A stretch of DNA of 64,000 nt from Nitrosospira sp. Nsp2. Its GTDB lineage: Bacteria > Pseudomonadota > Gammaproteobacteria > Burkholderiales > Nitrosomonadaceae. The stretch is taken from positions 124,001 to 188,000 of the forward strand of contig NZ_QAOU01000005.1 in assembly GCF_003050965.1 (NCBI RefSeq), written 5' to 3'. A program made the position numbers and the translations under genes. How positions within the stretch are numbered: the first letter of the stretch is position 1; each line of letters begins with the position of its first letter. Below, piece after piece: positions 9,195 to 19,577 of the stretch. The notes beneath the pieces were generated by a model. The model saw nothing but the letters and a program-made list of their open reading frames with translations, was not told the origin of the DNA and did no database searches.

Positions 9195-10694
9195 ATGCAG
9201 AGCGCTCTCGCCCATCCACTGTTTTCCCAGCTCAGCAGATTACTTGAAAAAGAGATGGGCTTGTACTACCCGGCGAAAAGCTGGGGTGATCTTGAGCGAC
9301 GTATCGCCGCCGCTGCGCCTGCGCTTGGGACGGTTGATGCGGAATCATGCATCCGCCAACTCCTATCCGCTTCTCTTACGCGGCAACAGCTCGAAATACT
9401 CGCCGGTCATCTAACCGTGGGCGAAACGTACTTCTTTCGCGAGACCGGATCTTTTGATGTGCTTGAGGAGTGTATTTTGCCGGAATTGATGCGCGCGCGT
9501 GCACGTTCCGGCCGGCAGCTACGCATCTGGAGCGCAGGCTGCTGCACCGGCGAAGAGCCCTATTCGATCGCTATACTCCTCGATCGCCTGAGCCAACATA
9601 CCGCGGATGCCAACGCGACAATATTGGCGACCGATATTAACCCGGCATTCCTGGAAAAAGCGGCCAAGGGTTTATACGGCGAATGGTCCTTTCGCGCCAC
9701 CCCGCCCTGGATCAAAGAGCGATATTTTAAACGCAGAAAAAATGGGCAATTCGAGATATTGCCCCATATACGAAAACGGGTGACGTTTTCTTACCTCAAT
9801 CTGGCCGAAGAAATCTATCCCGACATCATCAATGGTGCCGATGCGATGGACGTGATTTTCTGTCGCAATGTGCTGATGTATTTCAGCCCTGATAGCGTAA
9901 TGAAGATCGGAAAGAACTTCTATCGGTCGCTCGTCAATGGCGGATGGCTCATTCTGAGCCCCGTAGAGCTGGGACGCGACCTGTTTCCGCAGTTCAAACA
10001 GACTACCTTTCCTACTGCAATTTTCTACCAAAAGGCAACAATCGCCGAGCCATCGGTGACCATCGACGATCACTCAACCTGGACGCCCGTTTTGCAACAA
10101 GACGCCGCAAACTCGCAGGCTCAAGCCCTGCCGCTATTTTTGCTGGGTGAGGATGAGAAAATGCTACGGTTCTCGGAAAGCGTAGCGACAGAACACTTGA
10201 TAGAAAGGGTAGCGATGCCCGATCAAGCAGCAGAACCGCGCGGCGCTGCCAGTAAGGAGGATGACGAGACATTCGAGATGCTCTGCGATACCGCGCGCTC
10301 TTATGCCAATCTGGGGAAACTCGCCGAAGCCGCCAGCTGGTGTGAAAAGGCAATCGCAGTCAATAAACTGAACCCGGCAGCCCGTTATCTTCTTGCGACA
10401 ATAAATCAGGAGCTGGGGCAAAGCACCACGGCAATGCAATTGCTGAGAAAAACTCTTTATCTCGATCCCGATTTCGTACTCGCGCACTTTGCGCTAGGCA
10501 ACCTTTGTATGTCTCATGACCGGACCGGGGAGGCGGAACGCCATTTCGACAATGCCCTCGCGCTACTTTCGCTGCGCCCATACGATGAACTTCTACCGGA
10601 ATCGAACGGACTGACTGCCCGACGGCTTACGGACATTATCACATCCGCGCGCTCGAGTATCTTGCCGGTATCGCTGGACAGAGAAGCACAGTGA
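9195..10694 (+). CDS. cheR: CheR-type receptor methyltransferase with C-terminal TPRs (WspC-like)
   Basis: Methylates glutamates of the chemoreceptor using S-adenosylmethionine. The N-terminal part is the CheR helical domain. The SAM-binding motif WSAGCCTGEEPYSIA begins at about residue 112, and IFCRNVLMYF follows near 220. A linker then leads to two or three TPR helix pairs (about 365-455) with LGKLAEAASWCEKAI and AHFALGNLCMSHDRTGEAE. This CheR-TPR architecture is that of WspC. I chose the ATG at 9195, just after the cheW stop; the frame stays open 17 codons upstream, but that part overlaps cheW and adds nothing family-like. The TGA overlaps the GTG of the next gene (GTGA). Confidence 0.88.
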   Translation: MQSALAHPLFSQLSRLLEKEMGLYYPAKSWGDLERRIAAAAPALGTVDAESCIRQLLSASLTRQQLEILAGHLTVGETYFFRETGSFDVLEECILPELMRARARSGRQLRIWSAGCCTGEEPYSIAILLDRLSQHTADANATILATDINPAFLEKAAKGLYGEWSFRATPPWIKERYFKRRKNGQFEILPHIRKRVTFSYLNLAEEIYPDIINGADAMDVIFCRNVLMYFSPDSVMKIGKNFYRSLVNGGWLILSPVELGRDLFPQFKQTTFPTAIFYQKATIAEPSVTIDDHSTWTPVLQQDAANSQAQALPLFLLGEDEKMLRFSESVATEHLIERVAMPDQAAEPRGAASKEDDETFEMLCDTARSYANLGKLAEAASWCEKAIAVNKLNPAARYLLATINQELGQSTTAMQLLRKTLYLDPDFVLAHFALGNLCMSHDRTGEAERHFDNALALLSLRPYDELLPESNGLTARRLTDIITSARSSILPVSLDREAQ

Positions 10695-11335
10695 CCGAAA
10701 AACCAAGCATCCGTTCAAAAAAAGACGAGAGATCGGGGTACACCGATTTCAATGAAGTCGAGCAGCGTCTCGAGACTGCGCGTACCGCGCTCGAAAGAGT
10801 CTGGACTCCGTCCGTGGAAGAAACGCAGCGGACTCTTCAAGCAAGAGCGTTGACACTCGCGCAAGAACGGTCAGAGCCGGAAAACGCCGAAGACGCGATC
10901 GAGGTCCTCGAATTCGCGCTTGCCTACGAACGCTATGCGGTTGAGACGCGCTATGTGCGGCAGGTCGCCAAACTGGAGCAACTTGTACCGCTGCCGTGCG
11001 CACCAGCTTTCGTGGTTGGCATTGTTAATTTGCGAGGCGCGATATTGCCCGTCCTTGACCTCAAGAATTTCTTCGAATTACCCGTAAAAGGGTTAACCGA
11101 TCTCAACAAGATTATCGTGCTGCAATCGGAAAAAATACTCTTTAGCATTTTGGCGGATGAGATCGTCGGCGTACGCAACTTCTTGCTGAGGGACGTCCAG
11201 TCCTCACTCCCCACACTTACAGGCGTGCGAAAGGATTATCTGAAGGGTGTCACACCTGAGAGAGTCACCCTTCTTGATGCGGAAAAGCTTTTGGCGTCAG
11301 AAAATATTCTCGTGCAGGAGCAAGTCGCAGAGTAG
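10691..11335 (+). CDS. cheW: CheW-type coupling protein with N-terminal extension (WspD-like)
   Basis: Second CheW of the operon, 214 residues. A charged, helical N-terminal extension of about 70 residues (EQRLETARTALERV) precedes the CheW domain. The domain starts at LEFALAYERYAVETRYVRQV and continues through FVVGIVNLRGAILPVLDLK. A CheW with such an extension is typical of WspD. Translation starts at a GTG overlapping the cheR stop, implying translational coupling. Two different CheW proteins in one array operon suggest two coupling geometries or affinities, as inferred for Wsp. Confidence 0.86.
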   Translation: MTEKPSIRSKKDERSGYTDFNEVEQRLETARTALERVWTPSVEETQRTLQARALTLAQERSEPENAEDAIEVLEFALAYERYAVETRYVRQVAKLEQLVPLPCAPAFVVGIVNLRGAILPVLDLKNFFELPVKGLTDLNKIIVLQSEKILFSILADEIVGVRNFLLRDVQSSLPTLTGVRKDYLKGVTPERVTLLDAEKLLASENILVQEQVAE

Positions 11336-11420
11336 CAGTCTGGACGAAATCCCCGATCCGCGAAGGCGTCGACCAAAATGCCATTAAGACGCTGCAGCTG
11401 CAGTACAGGCCTGGAAAAAT

Positions 11421-12896
11421 ATGACCATCAGCAAGAAAATAATCGGCAGCTACACAATCATTCTGGCACTGCTCGTGCTGGTAACCGGCGTCTCTTTTTA
11501 TTCGCTCAAACAGACCCAAGCAAGATACAACCATTTTCTGAATGTCGACGAGCGACTCCTGGAGGCCGCCAATGAACTGCGCACCGCGACTTTTGCCCAG
11601 CAGACGTATGTCCGGGGTATTTTGCTGTATCCAACGGAACTACTAAAGACAAATCAAGATCTTCTAGATGCTATTGACCGCAAGTACGAGCAAATTTTTG
11701 AAAGAATGCGCAGCCTGATGGCTGGGCGGGAAGGCAGCGACCTGCTGGACGACCTTCAGTTGCTCCAGCAGCAAACGGAGAAGGCTCAACAACAGGCGGT
11801 ACGACTGGCACTGGAAGCAAAGAACGAAGAAGCACTCGCCTTTACGATCAGGGAATTCCGTCCTCGCAGCATCGCACTCATCGACAAGGCCACGCGTTTC
11901 TACGATCAACAAGCGAAGCTACTGGATAAAGGAAGAATTGAACTTGCCGAGCAGGTAAGTTCATATATGCTGACATTGATAGTGGCGGCCCTGTTTGCCG
12001 TTATTGTCGGGTTGGCGATCGGGACCCATCTCAGCCGTGTTATTACACGCGAACTTCGTGAAAATATCTCTCAGCTGTCATCTTCCTCAGCCGAGATTCT
12101 CGCCACGACCACCCAAGTAGCGTCAAGCGCAGCCGAGACCGCAGCCGCAGTGAGCGAGACAACCGCCACGGTGGAAGAGGTCAAGCAAACCGCCCAGCAT
12201 GCAAGCCAAAAGGCGAAGTATGTTTCAGAAAGCGCGCAGAAAGCGTCGAATGTCTCCCAGGCAGGACGCAAATCGGTGGAGGAAGCTCTTCATGTGATGC
12301 ACCGCATCAGGGAGCAGATGGGCTCCATCGCGGAAAGCATTGTCCAGTTATCCGAGCAGAGCCATGCCATCGGCCAGATCATTGCCACCGTCAACGACCT
12401 GGCTGAGCAATCGAATCTCCTCGCGGTTAATGCCGCCATCGAGGCCGCCCGGGCGGGCGAACAAGGCAAGAGTTTCGGCGTGGTGGCACATGAAATCAGA
12501 AGCCTTGCCGAGCAATCAAAGCAGGCAACCGGCCAGGTGCGTACTATTCTCGGCGATATTCAGAAGGCAACCAACGTCGCCGTTCTCGCCACCGAACAGG
12601 GCAACAAGGCAGTTGAAGCTGGCGTGAAACAATCAGCCGAAACCGATGAGGCAATCAGGCTGCTGTCAGCCAGTATTAACGAAGCGTCTCAGGCAGCGAC
12701 CCAGATCGCCGCGTCCAGCCATCAGCAGATGGTCGGCATGGATCAGGTAGCAGTGGCGATGAACAATATCAGGGAGGCGAGCGAACAGAACGTAGCGGGC
12801 ACCAGGCAGGCGGAGAAAGCTGCACAGGCACTCCATGACATGGGGACCCGGCTGAGGGCGTTAGTAGGTGAGATCAAGAATGGAAGACGCTCATGA
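11421..12896 (+). CDS. Methyl-accepting chemotaxis protein (WspA-like), no HAMP seen
   Basis: Membrane chemoreceptor of 491 residues. TM1 spans about residues 8-28 ([20 protein letters not shown]). A periplasmic helical sensor of roughly 155 residues follows, then TM2 at about 185-205 ([18 protein letters not shown]). The cytoplasmic part enters an Ala/Ser/Thr-rich coiled coil directly; I see no HAMP domain with its usual P and GDL-type connector. The signalling tip is intact: [19 protein letters not shown], then [13 protein letters not shown]. No CheR-binding pentapeptide ends the protein. The ATGA overlap with cheA indicates coupling. In Pseudomonas wspA is the first gene; here it is fourth. 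Confidence 0.88.
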   Translation: MTISKKIIGSYTIILALLVLVTGVSFYSLKQTQARYNHFLNVDERLLEAANELRTATFAQQTYVRGILLYPTELLKTNQDLLDAIDRKYEQIFERMRSLMAGREGSDLLDDLQLLQQQTEKAQQQAVRLALEAKNEEALAFTIREFRPRSIALIDKATRFYDQQAKLLDKGRIELAEQVSSYMLTLIVAALFAVIVGLAIGTHLSRVITRELRENISQLSSSSAEILATTTQVASSAAETAAAVSETTATVEEVKQTAQHASQKAKYVSESAQKASNVSQAGRKSVEEALHVMHRIREQMGSIAESIVQLSEQSHAIGQIIATVNDLAEQSNLLAVNAAIEAARAGEQGKSFGVVAHEIRSLAEQSKQATGQVRTILGDIQKATNVAVLATEQGNKAVEAGVKQSAETDEAIRLLSASINEASQAATQIAASSHQQMVGMDQVAVAMNNIREASEQNVAGTRQAEKAAQALHDMGTRLRALVGEIKNGRRS

Positions 12897-15220
12897 CAAG
12901 CAAGGATGATGTGCTTCTGAAGAAGCTCCTCATCACATTTCGCGTTGAAGCAGATGCGCATCTGCAGACAATGTCTTCGGGACTGCTGGTCCTGGAAAAA
13001 ACACCACTGGCGGAACAATTTGCACTTGTTGAGACGATTTTCCGGGCCGCCCACAGTTTAAAGGGGGCTGCCCGAACCGTTAATCACACGGACATCGAGG
13101 CAGTCTGCCGTTCGTTGGAGAATGCGTTTTCAGCAATGAAAGCGAAGCGCCTGGTCATCTCGCCAGAATTGATCGACCTGCTACTCCAAGGGACCGACAC
13201 CGTAGAGCGGCTTCTTGCCATCGATGACGGCCAGAAGGGCGCCCTTAAACCTCTGATCGGCGCACTCGTTTGTCAAATTAATGAGGCATTGCTAAGGCCG
13301 CTGCCTGAATTTTCGACGGCACCTGAGCCTGTGCTCCCGTCCTCGGAGGATGCACCAACCGACGTCGATACACGAGAGGTATTAGGCGCGGCACCTAGCC
13401 GGGCACCCGCTACTGTAAGGGTCTCAGCAAAAAAATTGGACACAGTCATGCGCCAGGTTGAGGAACTGTTGCTGCCGTGCCTGGCGGTAGGTCACCGCGC
13501 CGAGGAACTTGGGCACGCATTCACCACACTCGCAGCATGGAAGAAACAGCGGCTTCAAATCCAACCGGTATTGAGAGTGGTTGATCGTGAACTTACGCAT
13601 ACTGCCGTGAATGGCAACAGCTCAATCAGGACGCATGAGCTTCCAAAGCTCCTCAAATATCTCGATGCCGAGCAAGTCCAGATGAAAATGCTCGAGGATC
13701 AGCTTGCACGCTTGCAACGCGCGGCCGAGCAGGATCAGCGAATGCTGACCAGCCTTACCGACGGCCTGCGGCAAGACGTCAAGGAGATGCAATTACTGCC
13801 GTTCGCGTCGTTGCTTCAGATTCTCCCGCGATTCTCGCGAGAACTGGCACGCGATCAGGGTAAAAACTTGGAAATGACGATCCGGGGAAGCGAGCTTGAG
13901 ATAGATAGACACATCCTGGAAGAGATGAAGGATCCGCTTATCCACCTCGTGCGTAATTGCATTGATCACGGTATCGAGCCAACCGCGGTGCGAGTAAGCA
14001 AGGGCAAACCACCACACGGAACAATCACGTTAGCATGTTCGCAAAAAGACAGCAGTACGGTTGAGCTGCTCGTCACGGATGATGGGGCCGGCTTTGATCT
14101 CGCCATGGTTAAAGCTGTAGCCTGCAAGCTCGGCGTTATCTCGGCCGAGGAGGCAGAGCAGTTGGGTGAACTGGAAGTGGCGGCACTGGCCTTTAAATCG
14201 GGCGTCACAACCAGCCCCATGGTCACCGATATATCCGGGCGGGGACTTGGCCTTGCGATTGTCCATGAAAAGGTCGAGCATCTGGGTGGGAACATCGTTA
14301 TAAAGTCGATACCCGGTGCTGGGACTGCTTTCCATATTTCGTTGCCGCGAACGCTGGCAAACTTCCGCGGACTACTCGTTCATGCTGGCGAGCAACTTTT
14401 TGTTATTCCCTCAACGAGCGTTGAGCGAGTGGTTCGGGTTCCTGATACAGAAATTCGAACGGTGGAGAACCGAACCACCATCCTGGTGGATGAACAGCCG
14501 ATCTCACTCGTCTGGTTGAGCGACATACTTGAATTACCCCGTCATTCCGCACCCGGCGAGCCAACGGACAGTGTAACCGCCGTAGTGCTTGGGTCCGGTC
14601 TCCTTCGCGTGGCGTTTTTAGTCGAAGCGATTGTAGGTGAACAAGAGGTGCTGGCCAAAGCACTGGTTCGGCCTTTGGTCCGGGTACGAAATATCGCGGG
14701 AGCGAGCGTCCTCGGGTCCGGCCGCATGGCGCCTGTGCTCAACCCAGCCGATTTACTCAAATCGGCTGTGAAGCGACCCCCTGCAGCCCAGGAGAGTGCG
14801 CGCCCGATACCTTCCCGAAAGGACGAGAAAGCAAAAAAACAATCGGTTCTGGTGGTGGAGGATTCTATTACTTCGCGCGTGTTGCTCAAAAACATCCTGG
14901 AGTCGGGGGGCTATCGTGTCACCACAGCCGTGGATGGAGTGGATGGTTTCACAACCCTTAAGACGGGCTCATTTGACCTGGTCGTCTCCGATGTGGAAAT
15001 GCCACGCATGGATGGCTTTGGCCTCACGGCTCAAATCCGGGCCGAGAAGAAATTTGCGGGACTACCCGTCGTGCTGGTCACGGCACTGGAATCACGTGAA
15101 CACCGCGAGCGGGGGATTGATGCTGGCGCCAACGCCTACATTGTGAAAAGCAATTTCGATCAGAGCAACCTGCTGGAGGTTATTCGGCGGCTTATCGGCA
15201 CGTCGTCTGCGCTTTCATGA
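12893..15220 (+). CDS. cheA: Hybrid CheA histidine kinase with C-terminal receiver (WspE-like)
   Basis: Central kinase of the array, 775 residues. The Hpt domain carries [12 protein letters not shown] with the phosphorylated His at residue 54. A dimerisation region, the ATPase N-box [13 protein letters not shown], the G1 box DDGAGFD and the G2 box [10 protein letters not shown] follow. Next come a CheW-like regulatory domain (about 480-610) and a receiver (about 645-770) with VVEDSITSR and the phospho-acceptor in [12 protein letters not shown]. The kinase-receiver fusion is the WspE architecture, where the receiver may act as a phosphate sink. It starts at ATGA overlapping the MCP stop and ends in ATGA overlapping cheB. 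Confidence 0.93.
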   Translation: MTSKDDVLLKKLLITFRVEADAHLQTMSSGLLVLEKTPLAEQFALVETIFRAAHSLKGAARTVNHTDIEAVCRSLENAFSAMKAKRLVISPELIDLLLQGTDTVERLLAIDDGQKGALKPLIGALVCQINEALLRPLPEFSTAPEPVLPSSEDAPTDVDTREVLGAAPSRAPATVRVSAKKLDTVMRQVEELLLPCLAVGHRAEELGHAFTTLAAWKKQRLQIQPVLRVVDRELTHTAVNGNSSIRTHELPKLLKYLDAEQVQMKMLEDQLARLQRAAEQDQRMLTSLTDGLRQDVKEMQLLPFASLLQILPRFSRELARDQGKNLEMTIRGSELEIDRHILEEMKDPLIHLVRNCIDHGIEPTAVRVSKGKPPHGTITLACSQKDSSTVELLVTDDGAGFDLAMVKAVACKLGVISAEEAEQLGELEVAALAFKSGVTTSPMVTDISGRGLGLAIVHEKVEHLGGNIVIKSIPGAGTAFHISLPRTLANFRGLLVHAGEQLFVIPSTSVERVVRVPDTEIRTVENRTTILVDEQPISLVWLSDILELPRHSAPGEPTDSVTAVVLGSGLLRVAFLVEAIVGEQEVLAKALVRPLVRVRNIAGASVLGSGRMAPVLNPADLLKSAVKRPPAAQESARPIPSRKDEKAKKQSVLVVEDSITSRVLLKNILESGGYRVTTAVDGVDGFTTLKTGSFDLVVSDVEMPRMDGFGLTAQIRAEKKFAGLPVVLVTALESREHRERGIDAGANAYIVKSNFDQSNLLEVIRRLIGTSSALS

Positions 15221-16296
15221 TCAGAGTTCTGGTAGTGGATGACTCGTCCGTAGTGCGTGAATTCCTTGTACACATTCTCAGCTCCGACCCTGGCATCAGC
15301 GTTGTCGGCACAGCATGTGACGGCGAGGAAGCGCTCGATGTCGTGCGGCGCCAGCGGCCGGACGTTATCACCATGGACATCCACATGCCCAAACTGAACG
15401 GGCTTGACGCCACGCGCTTGATCATGGAAACCGATCCCACGCCCATCGTCATCGTAAGCGGTACCGAAGATCCTTTTGAAGTCGCCACAACATTTAAGGC
15501 AATGGACGCAGGCGCGCTGGCAGTGCTGCGCCGTCCGGCCGGCATCGGCCATCCCGATCATGAGGTCATGGCGCGAGACATGCTACAGACTGTAAAGCTG
15601 ATGTCAGAAGTTAAGGTAATACGTCGCTGGCCGCGCGACCGGGCTGCCGCGCCGGCTCCGCGACCGGCAAACGTGGCGTTGACGCGAGGATCGGCCAAAA
15701 TAAGAGTTGTAGCCATCGGTGCCTCCACCGGGGGACCGCCGGCGCTCGAAACGATCCTGGCGGCACTTCCCAGAAATTTCGCTGTGCCAATTTTAATCGT
15801 CCAGCACATGTCTCCCGGGTTTATCACCGGATTCGCCCGCTGGCTGGCGACTTCATCGGGCCTACCCGTCCATGTCGCAACACACGGCGAATCACTGCTG
15901 CCCGGACATGTCTATGTGGCGCCTGATGAGCACCAGATGAAGGTAGAGCGCGAGGGAAAGATTGTTCTGACAAAAAATGATCCCGAGCATGGGTTAAGGC
16001 CTTCGATCTCATACCTCTTCCGTGCTATTGCCGAGATCTACGGAGCCGAGGCTGTGGCCGGTTTATTGACGGGAATGGGGCGCGATGGAGCAAGCGAACT
16101 GAAGCTACTCAAGGAGCGTGGCGCCATTACTTTTGCCCAGGACAGGGACAGTTCCGTAGTGCATGGCATGCCAGGTGAGGCAATCAGGCTGGATGCAGCG
16201 ATGCTGATCCTCCCGCTGGAAAAGATTGCCACGGCGTTAACAAATCTTGTGAATCATAGGGGAGAATCAGAGCGTGGCGTGCGATATTCAAAGTAA
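15217..16296 (+). CDS. cheB: CheB-type methylesterase response regulator (WspF-like)
   Basis: Demethylates or deamidates receptor glutamates after phosphorylation by the kinase, giving adaptation; loss of WspF locks Pseudomonas Wsp on. The receiver has VLVVDDSSVVR and the phospho-acceptor Asp54 in TMDIHMP. A linker rich in Arg, Ala and Pro leads to the esterase domain. The catalytic residues are seen in IGASTGGPP (Ser), VQHMSPGF (His) and TGMGRDGA (Asp). The 359 residues match the family. The start overlaps the cheA stop, and the 3' end overlaps the next gene by 23 bases. Confidence 0.94.
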   Translation: MIRVLVVDDSSVVREFLVHILSSDPGISVVGTACDGEEALDVVRRQRPDVITMDIHMPKLNGLDATRLIMETDPTPIVIVSGTEDPFEVATTFKAMDAGALAVLRRPAGIGHPDHEVMARDMLQTVKLMSEVKVIRRWPRDRAAAPAPRPANVALTRGSAKIRVVAIGASTGGPPALETILAALPRNFAVPILIVQHMSPGFITGFARWLATSSGLPVHVATHGESLLPGHVYVAPDEHQMKVEREGKIVLTKNDPEHGLRPSISYLFRAIAEIYGAEAVAGLLTGMGRDGASELKLLKERGAITFAQDRDSSVVHGMPGEAIRLDAAMLILPLEKIATALTNLVNHRGESERGVRYSK

Positions 16297-19264
16297 GCCC
16301 ATCAATGCCGAGATTTTGATTGCGGAGGACAGCCCGACCCAGGCTGAAAAACTGCGTTACCTGCTTGAGGAGGACGGCTATTCCGTGATAGCCGTGGCAA
16401 ATGGCAAGGAGGCCCTCGCAGCGGCTCGGCGGCACAAACCCACGCTTATCGTAAGCGATGTGATGATGCCCGAGATGGATGGATACACGCTATGCCGCGA
16501 AATCAAACGGGCGGAAGAGCTCAAGGATATACCCGTCATCCTGCTCACCTCGCTGTCAGACATCAGGGATATCATGAAAGGGCTGGAATGCGGTGCTGAT
16601 AACTTCATCCGCAAGCCTTATGAAAACGAGTATCTCCTTTCCCGCATCAGCTATCTGCTTATGAATCTAGCATTACGCAAGAATCAGAAAATGCAGATGG
16701 GAATGGAAATTTATCTGGGAGGACAAAAGCATTTCATAAATGCCGAACGCCAGCAGATATTGGATCTGCTGATTTCAATCTATGAGGATGCAATCCGTCT
16801 CAACAATGAACTCCATGCGCGGCAGCTGGAACTGGCTCACTCTAATCACTTACTCAGCGGCCTTTACCGCATCGCCGAGGGCTTGAACCAGGCCGTAACT
16901 GAACGCGAGGTTTGTGAAAAAGCGCTTGAGTATGCCATGGGGCTACCCGGGCTACGGTCCGGATGGATCTACCTGGAAAACGACAATACTTTCAGATTGG
17001 CTGCCGCGCGCAATGCCCCGGCAACATTAGTGGCAGCGAATACGACCGATGCACGATGCGACTGTCAGCGCCTGTTCCTCGCAGGGGACCTGGGCCAGGT
17101 CACCAACATTGTCAGTTGCCGGTATCTTGTGAAACCCGAAGGGGATACCGAGAGCCCCCGCTGCCACGCGAGCGTCCCTTTGCGGAGTGGTAACCAGAAC
17201 CGAGGCATCCTCAATGTGGTGGGGAACGAACAAGATCCGTTCAATGATAATGAACTGGAAATGTTATATGGCATCGGGCAGCAGGTAAGCATTGCGCTGG
17301 AGCGTGCCCGGCTGCATGAAAACATGGAGCAATTGGTCGCACAGCGAACCGAGGCGTTGACTGTGGAAATCTCCCTGCGTAAGGAGTATGAGGCCCGAAT
17401 TGTCCGGCTCAACCGGATTTACAGCGTGTTAAGCGGTATCAACACCACTATCGTGCGCGTTAGAGGAAGACAAGAGCTTTTTGATGACGCATGCCGTATC
17501 GCGGTGGATCACGGCCGATTTGTGTTTAGCTGGATTGGCACGTTCAATGCAGAGGCACGGAACGTCACGCCAATAGCAAAGGCCGGACGAGATGATGGCT
17601 ATCTGTCACAGCTCAGTTTGGATAACGTGCTCGAATCTTCAGGAAACTCATTCTTGATAGCGCAGGCGATAAAGCAGGTCAAGCCAGCGATTTGCAACGA
17701 TCTTACGGACCCGCGGATGCAGTCGGACCACAGCACTGCGCTGGAGCGCGGCTATCACTCGATGGTGGTGCTGCCGTTAACGCTGGAAGCGGAAGTGGTG
17801 GGCATCTTCGCGCTCTACGCACCGGAAATCGGGTTTTTCGATGAGGAGGAAATGGCTCTGTTAAACGAAATGGCCGGCGACATTTCTTTCGCCATGGACC
17901 ATTTGAAAAAGGTGGAACGCATCAATTATCTGGCTTTCTTTGATGCGGTAACGAACCTTCCTAATCGAGCGCTTTTTCTCGATCGTGTCGGCCAGCGAAT
18001 CGCGACGAGTGATCACAGTCGTAAGGTCCTTTCGGTAATTATTCTCGACCTCGAGCGATTCAGCAGTATAAACCAGTCGCTTGGCCACCAAGCGGGAGAT
18101 AGCCTGTTGCGTCAGCTCGCACAACGACTGAAGCAGTTGCTCCCGGAAACAGATATCCTGGCCCATCTTTCGGCAGATCACTTTGCGATCGCCACTATGC
18201 ATCAAGGAGAAAGTACATCGATTGCGCATATTCTGGACAAAGTTTTGCTCGGAATCCAGAACCAACCGTTCCCGATAGGCGAACAGGGGCTGCACGTTTC
18301 AGCCAGAGCAGGAACATCGTCTTATCCTGACGATGGTCTGGATGCCGATACGCTTTTGCGGCACGCTGAAACGGCACTGAAAAGGGCCAAGCTTTCTTGC
18401 GACAGGCACCGGTTTTATGCACCCGAGTTTAACGCTCGCATCACGGAGAAGCTCAAGCTTGAAACCAAGTTGCGACAGGCCTTGGAGCAAGAACAGCTGG
18501 TGCTGCACTACCAACCTAAAATTAATCTGAGAACTGGAAAAATCAGCGGCCTGGAGGCATTGATGCGCTGGCGTGATCCCGAAATCGGCCTTATACCGCC
18601 GCTCAGTTTCATTCCCTTGCTCGAAGAAACGCGGATGATCCTGGAGGCAGGCCGCTGGGCGTTAAGCAAGGCAATATCGGATTACAGGAAATGGCAAAAC
18701 ATGGGGTTGAATCCCCCCAAAATTGCAGTGAATGTCTCGCCGATTCAACTACAGCAGAGCGATTTCGTCGATATGGTTGCAAGCGTCCTGGACGCCGCCC
18801 AAAACATCGAGATCGGCCTGGAGTTTGAAATTACCGAAAGTGTGATCATGCAGGACATTGAAGCGAATATTCAAAAGCTCAGGCGCATACGCGATATGAA
18901 TATCGAAGTTGCGATAGATGACTTTGGGACTGGCTATTCGTCGCTCAACTATATAGCCAAATTACCGGTGAACGTGCTTAAAATCGATCGCGCTTTCATT
19001 ATCAATATGACGACAAATCCCGATGACTTTACGATCGTTTCCGCCATCATATCTCTGGCGCACTCCCTGCATCTGCAGGTAATCGCGGAGGGGGTTGAAA
19101 CCCATGAGCAGGCAGCGCTTCTACGCGCGCTTGAATGCGATGAAATGCAGGGATATCTGTTTAGTCCCGGCGTCACAGCCGATAAGATAGAGGAAATTCT
19201 GAGGCAAAATAAAACACTTTCAATGCAGCCGCTCCCTGAAAAAGTGGCACAGCCTCCACAATAG
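16274..19264 (+). CDS. Response regulator with REC-GAF-GAF-degenerate GGDEF-EAL, probable c-di-GMP phosphodiesterase
   Basis: Output protein of the operon in the place occupied by WspR in Pseudomonas. A receiver (residues 12-130) carries the phospho-acceptor Asp62 in VSDVMMPEMDG. Two GAF-like domains follow (about 195-350 and 375-540). The GGDEF-like domain has lost its active site (SADHF at about 633-637). The EAL domain (about 735-980) is intact: LEALMRW at 760, NVSPIQ, FEITES, IDDFGTGYSSLNY and VIAEGVET. It should hydrolyse c-di-GMP or, less likely, act only as a GTP-regulated allosteric module. The GTG at 16274 overlaps cheB by 23 bases; the next good frame start would cut into the receiver, so GTG is preferred. 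Confidence 0.88.
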   Translation: MACDIQSKPINAEILIAEDSPTQAEKLRYLLEEDGYSVIAVANGKEALAAARRHKPTLIVSDVMMPEMDGYTLCREIKRAEELKDIPVILLTSLSDIRDIMKGLECGADNFIRKPYENEYLLSRISYLLMNLALRKNQKMQMGMEIYLGGQKHFINAERQQILDLLISIYEDAIRLNNELHARQLELAHSNHLLSGLYRIAEGLNQAVTEREVCEKALEYAMGLPGLRSGWIYLENDNTFRLAAARNAPATLVAANTTDARCDCQRLFLAGDLGQVTNIVSCRYLVKPEGDTESPRCHASVPLRSGNQNRGILNVVGNEQDPFNDNELEMLYGIGQQVSIALERARLHENMEQLVAQRTEALTVEISLRKEYEARIVRLNRIYSVLSGINTTIVRVRGRQELFDDACRIAVDHGRFVFSWIGTFNAEARNVTPIAKAGRDDGYLSQLSLDNVLESSGNSFLIAQAIKQVKPAICNDLTDPRMQSDHSTALERGYHSMVVLPLTLEAEVVGIFALYAPEIGFFDEEEMALLNEMAGDISFAMDHLKKVERINYLAFFDAVTNLPNRALFLDRVGQRIATSDHSRKVLSVIILDLERFSSINQSLGHQAGDSLLRQLAQRLKQLLPETDILAHLSADHFAIATMHQGESTSIAHILDKVLLGIQNQPFPIGEQGLHVSARAGTSSYPDDGLDADTLLRHAETALKRAKLSCDRHRFYAPEFNARITEKLKLETKLRQALEQEQLVLHYQPKINLRTGKISGLEALMRWRDPEIGLIPPLSFIPLLEETRMILEAGRWALSKAISDYRKWQNMGLNPPKIAVNVSPIQLQQSDFVDMVASVLDAAQNIEIGLEFEITESVIMQDIEANIQKLRRIRDMNIEVAIDDFGTGYSSLNYIAKLPVNVLKIDRAFIINMTTNPDDFTIVSAIISLAHSLHLQVIAEGVETHEQAALLRALECDEMQGYLFSPGVTADKIEEILRQNKTLSMQPLPEKVAQPPQ

Positions 19265-19577
19265 AACCTTCTGGTACCCTGCCCATTAGCGGTGTAAGCT
19301 GCTTCCTTGCCTCTTAGTGCCGCCTGTAAGTTCGCTTACACGTTCCGCCCGTGCTCCGCGGTTTATAAAAAACATCAGGGCGGCAAATATCAGCTTTCTC
19401 ATGGGAAGAACCCCTGAACTATTAATCGAGGTTGCGCTAGGCGCGTTTGCGCCGCGGTCAATGCGAACCGGAGCCGCTATTCCGACTCCTGCGGCGCTAT
19501 ACGCTTCTCCTGTTAATACCTGCTATTTACCAAGCGTACTATTTGAAAATTATTGAGTCGAATTCCGAGAAACCAGC
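19265..19577. other. Intergenic stretch after the chemosensory operon
   Basis: About 310 bases. A 79-codon open frame (19317-19556) has no Shine-Dalgarno and an unremarkable Arg/Pro/Ala-rich translation, so I do not call it. Neither a clear terminator nor a repeat is visible. Confidence 0.4.

Noticed and set aside
19317-19556. 79-codon frame after the chemosensory operon
   Set aside because: No Shine-Dalgarno or motif; random-looking composition.
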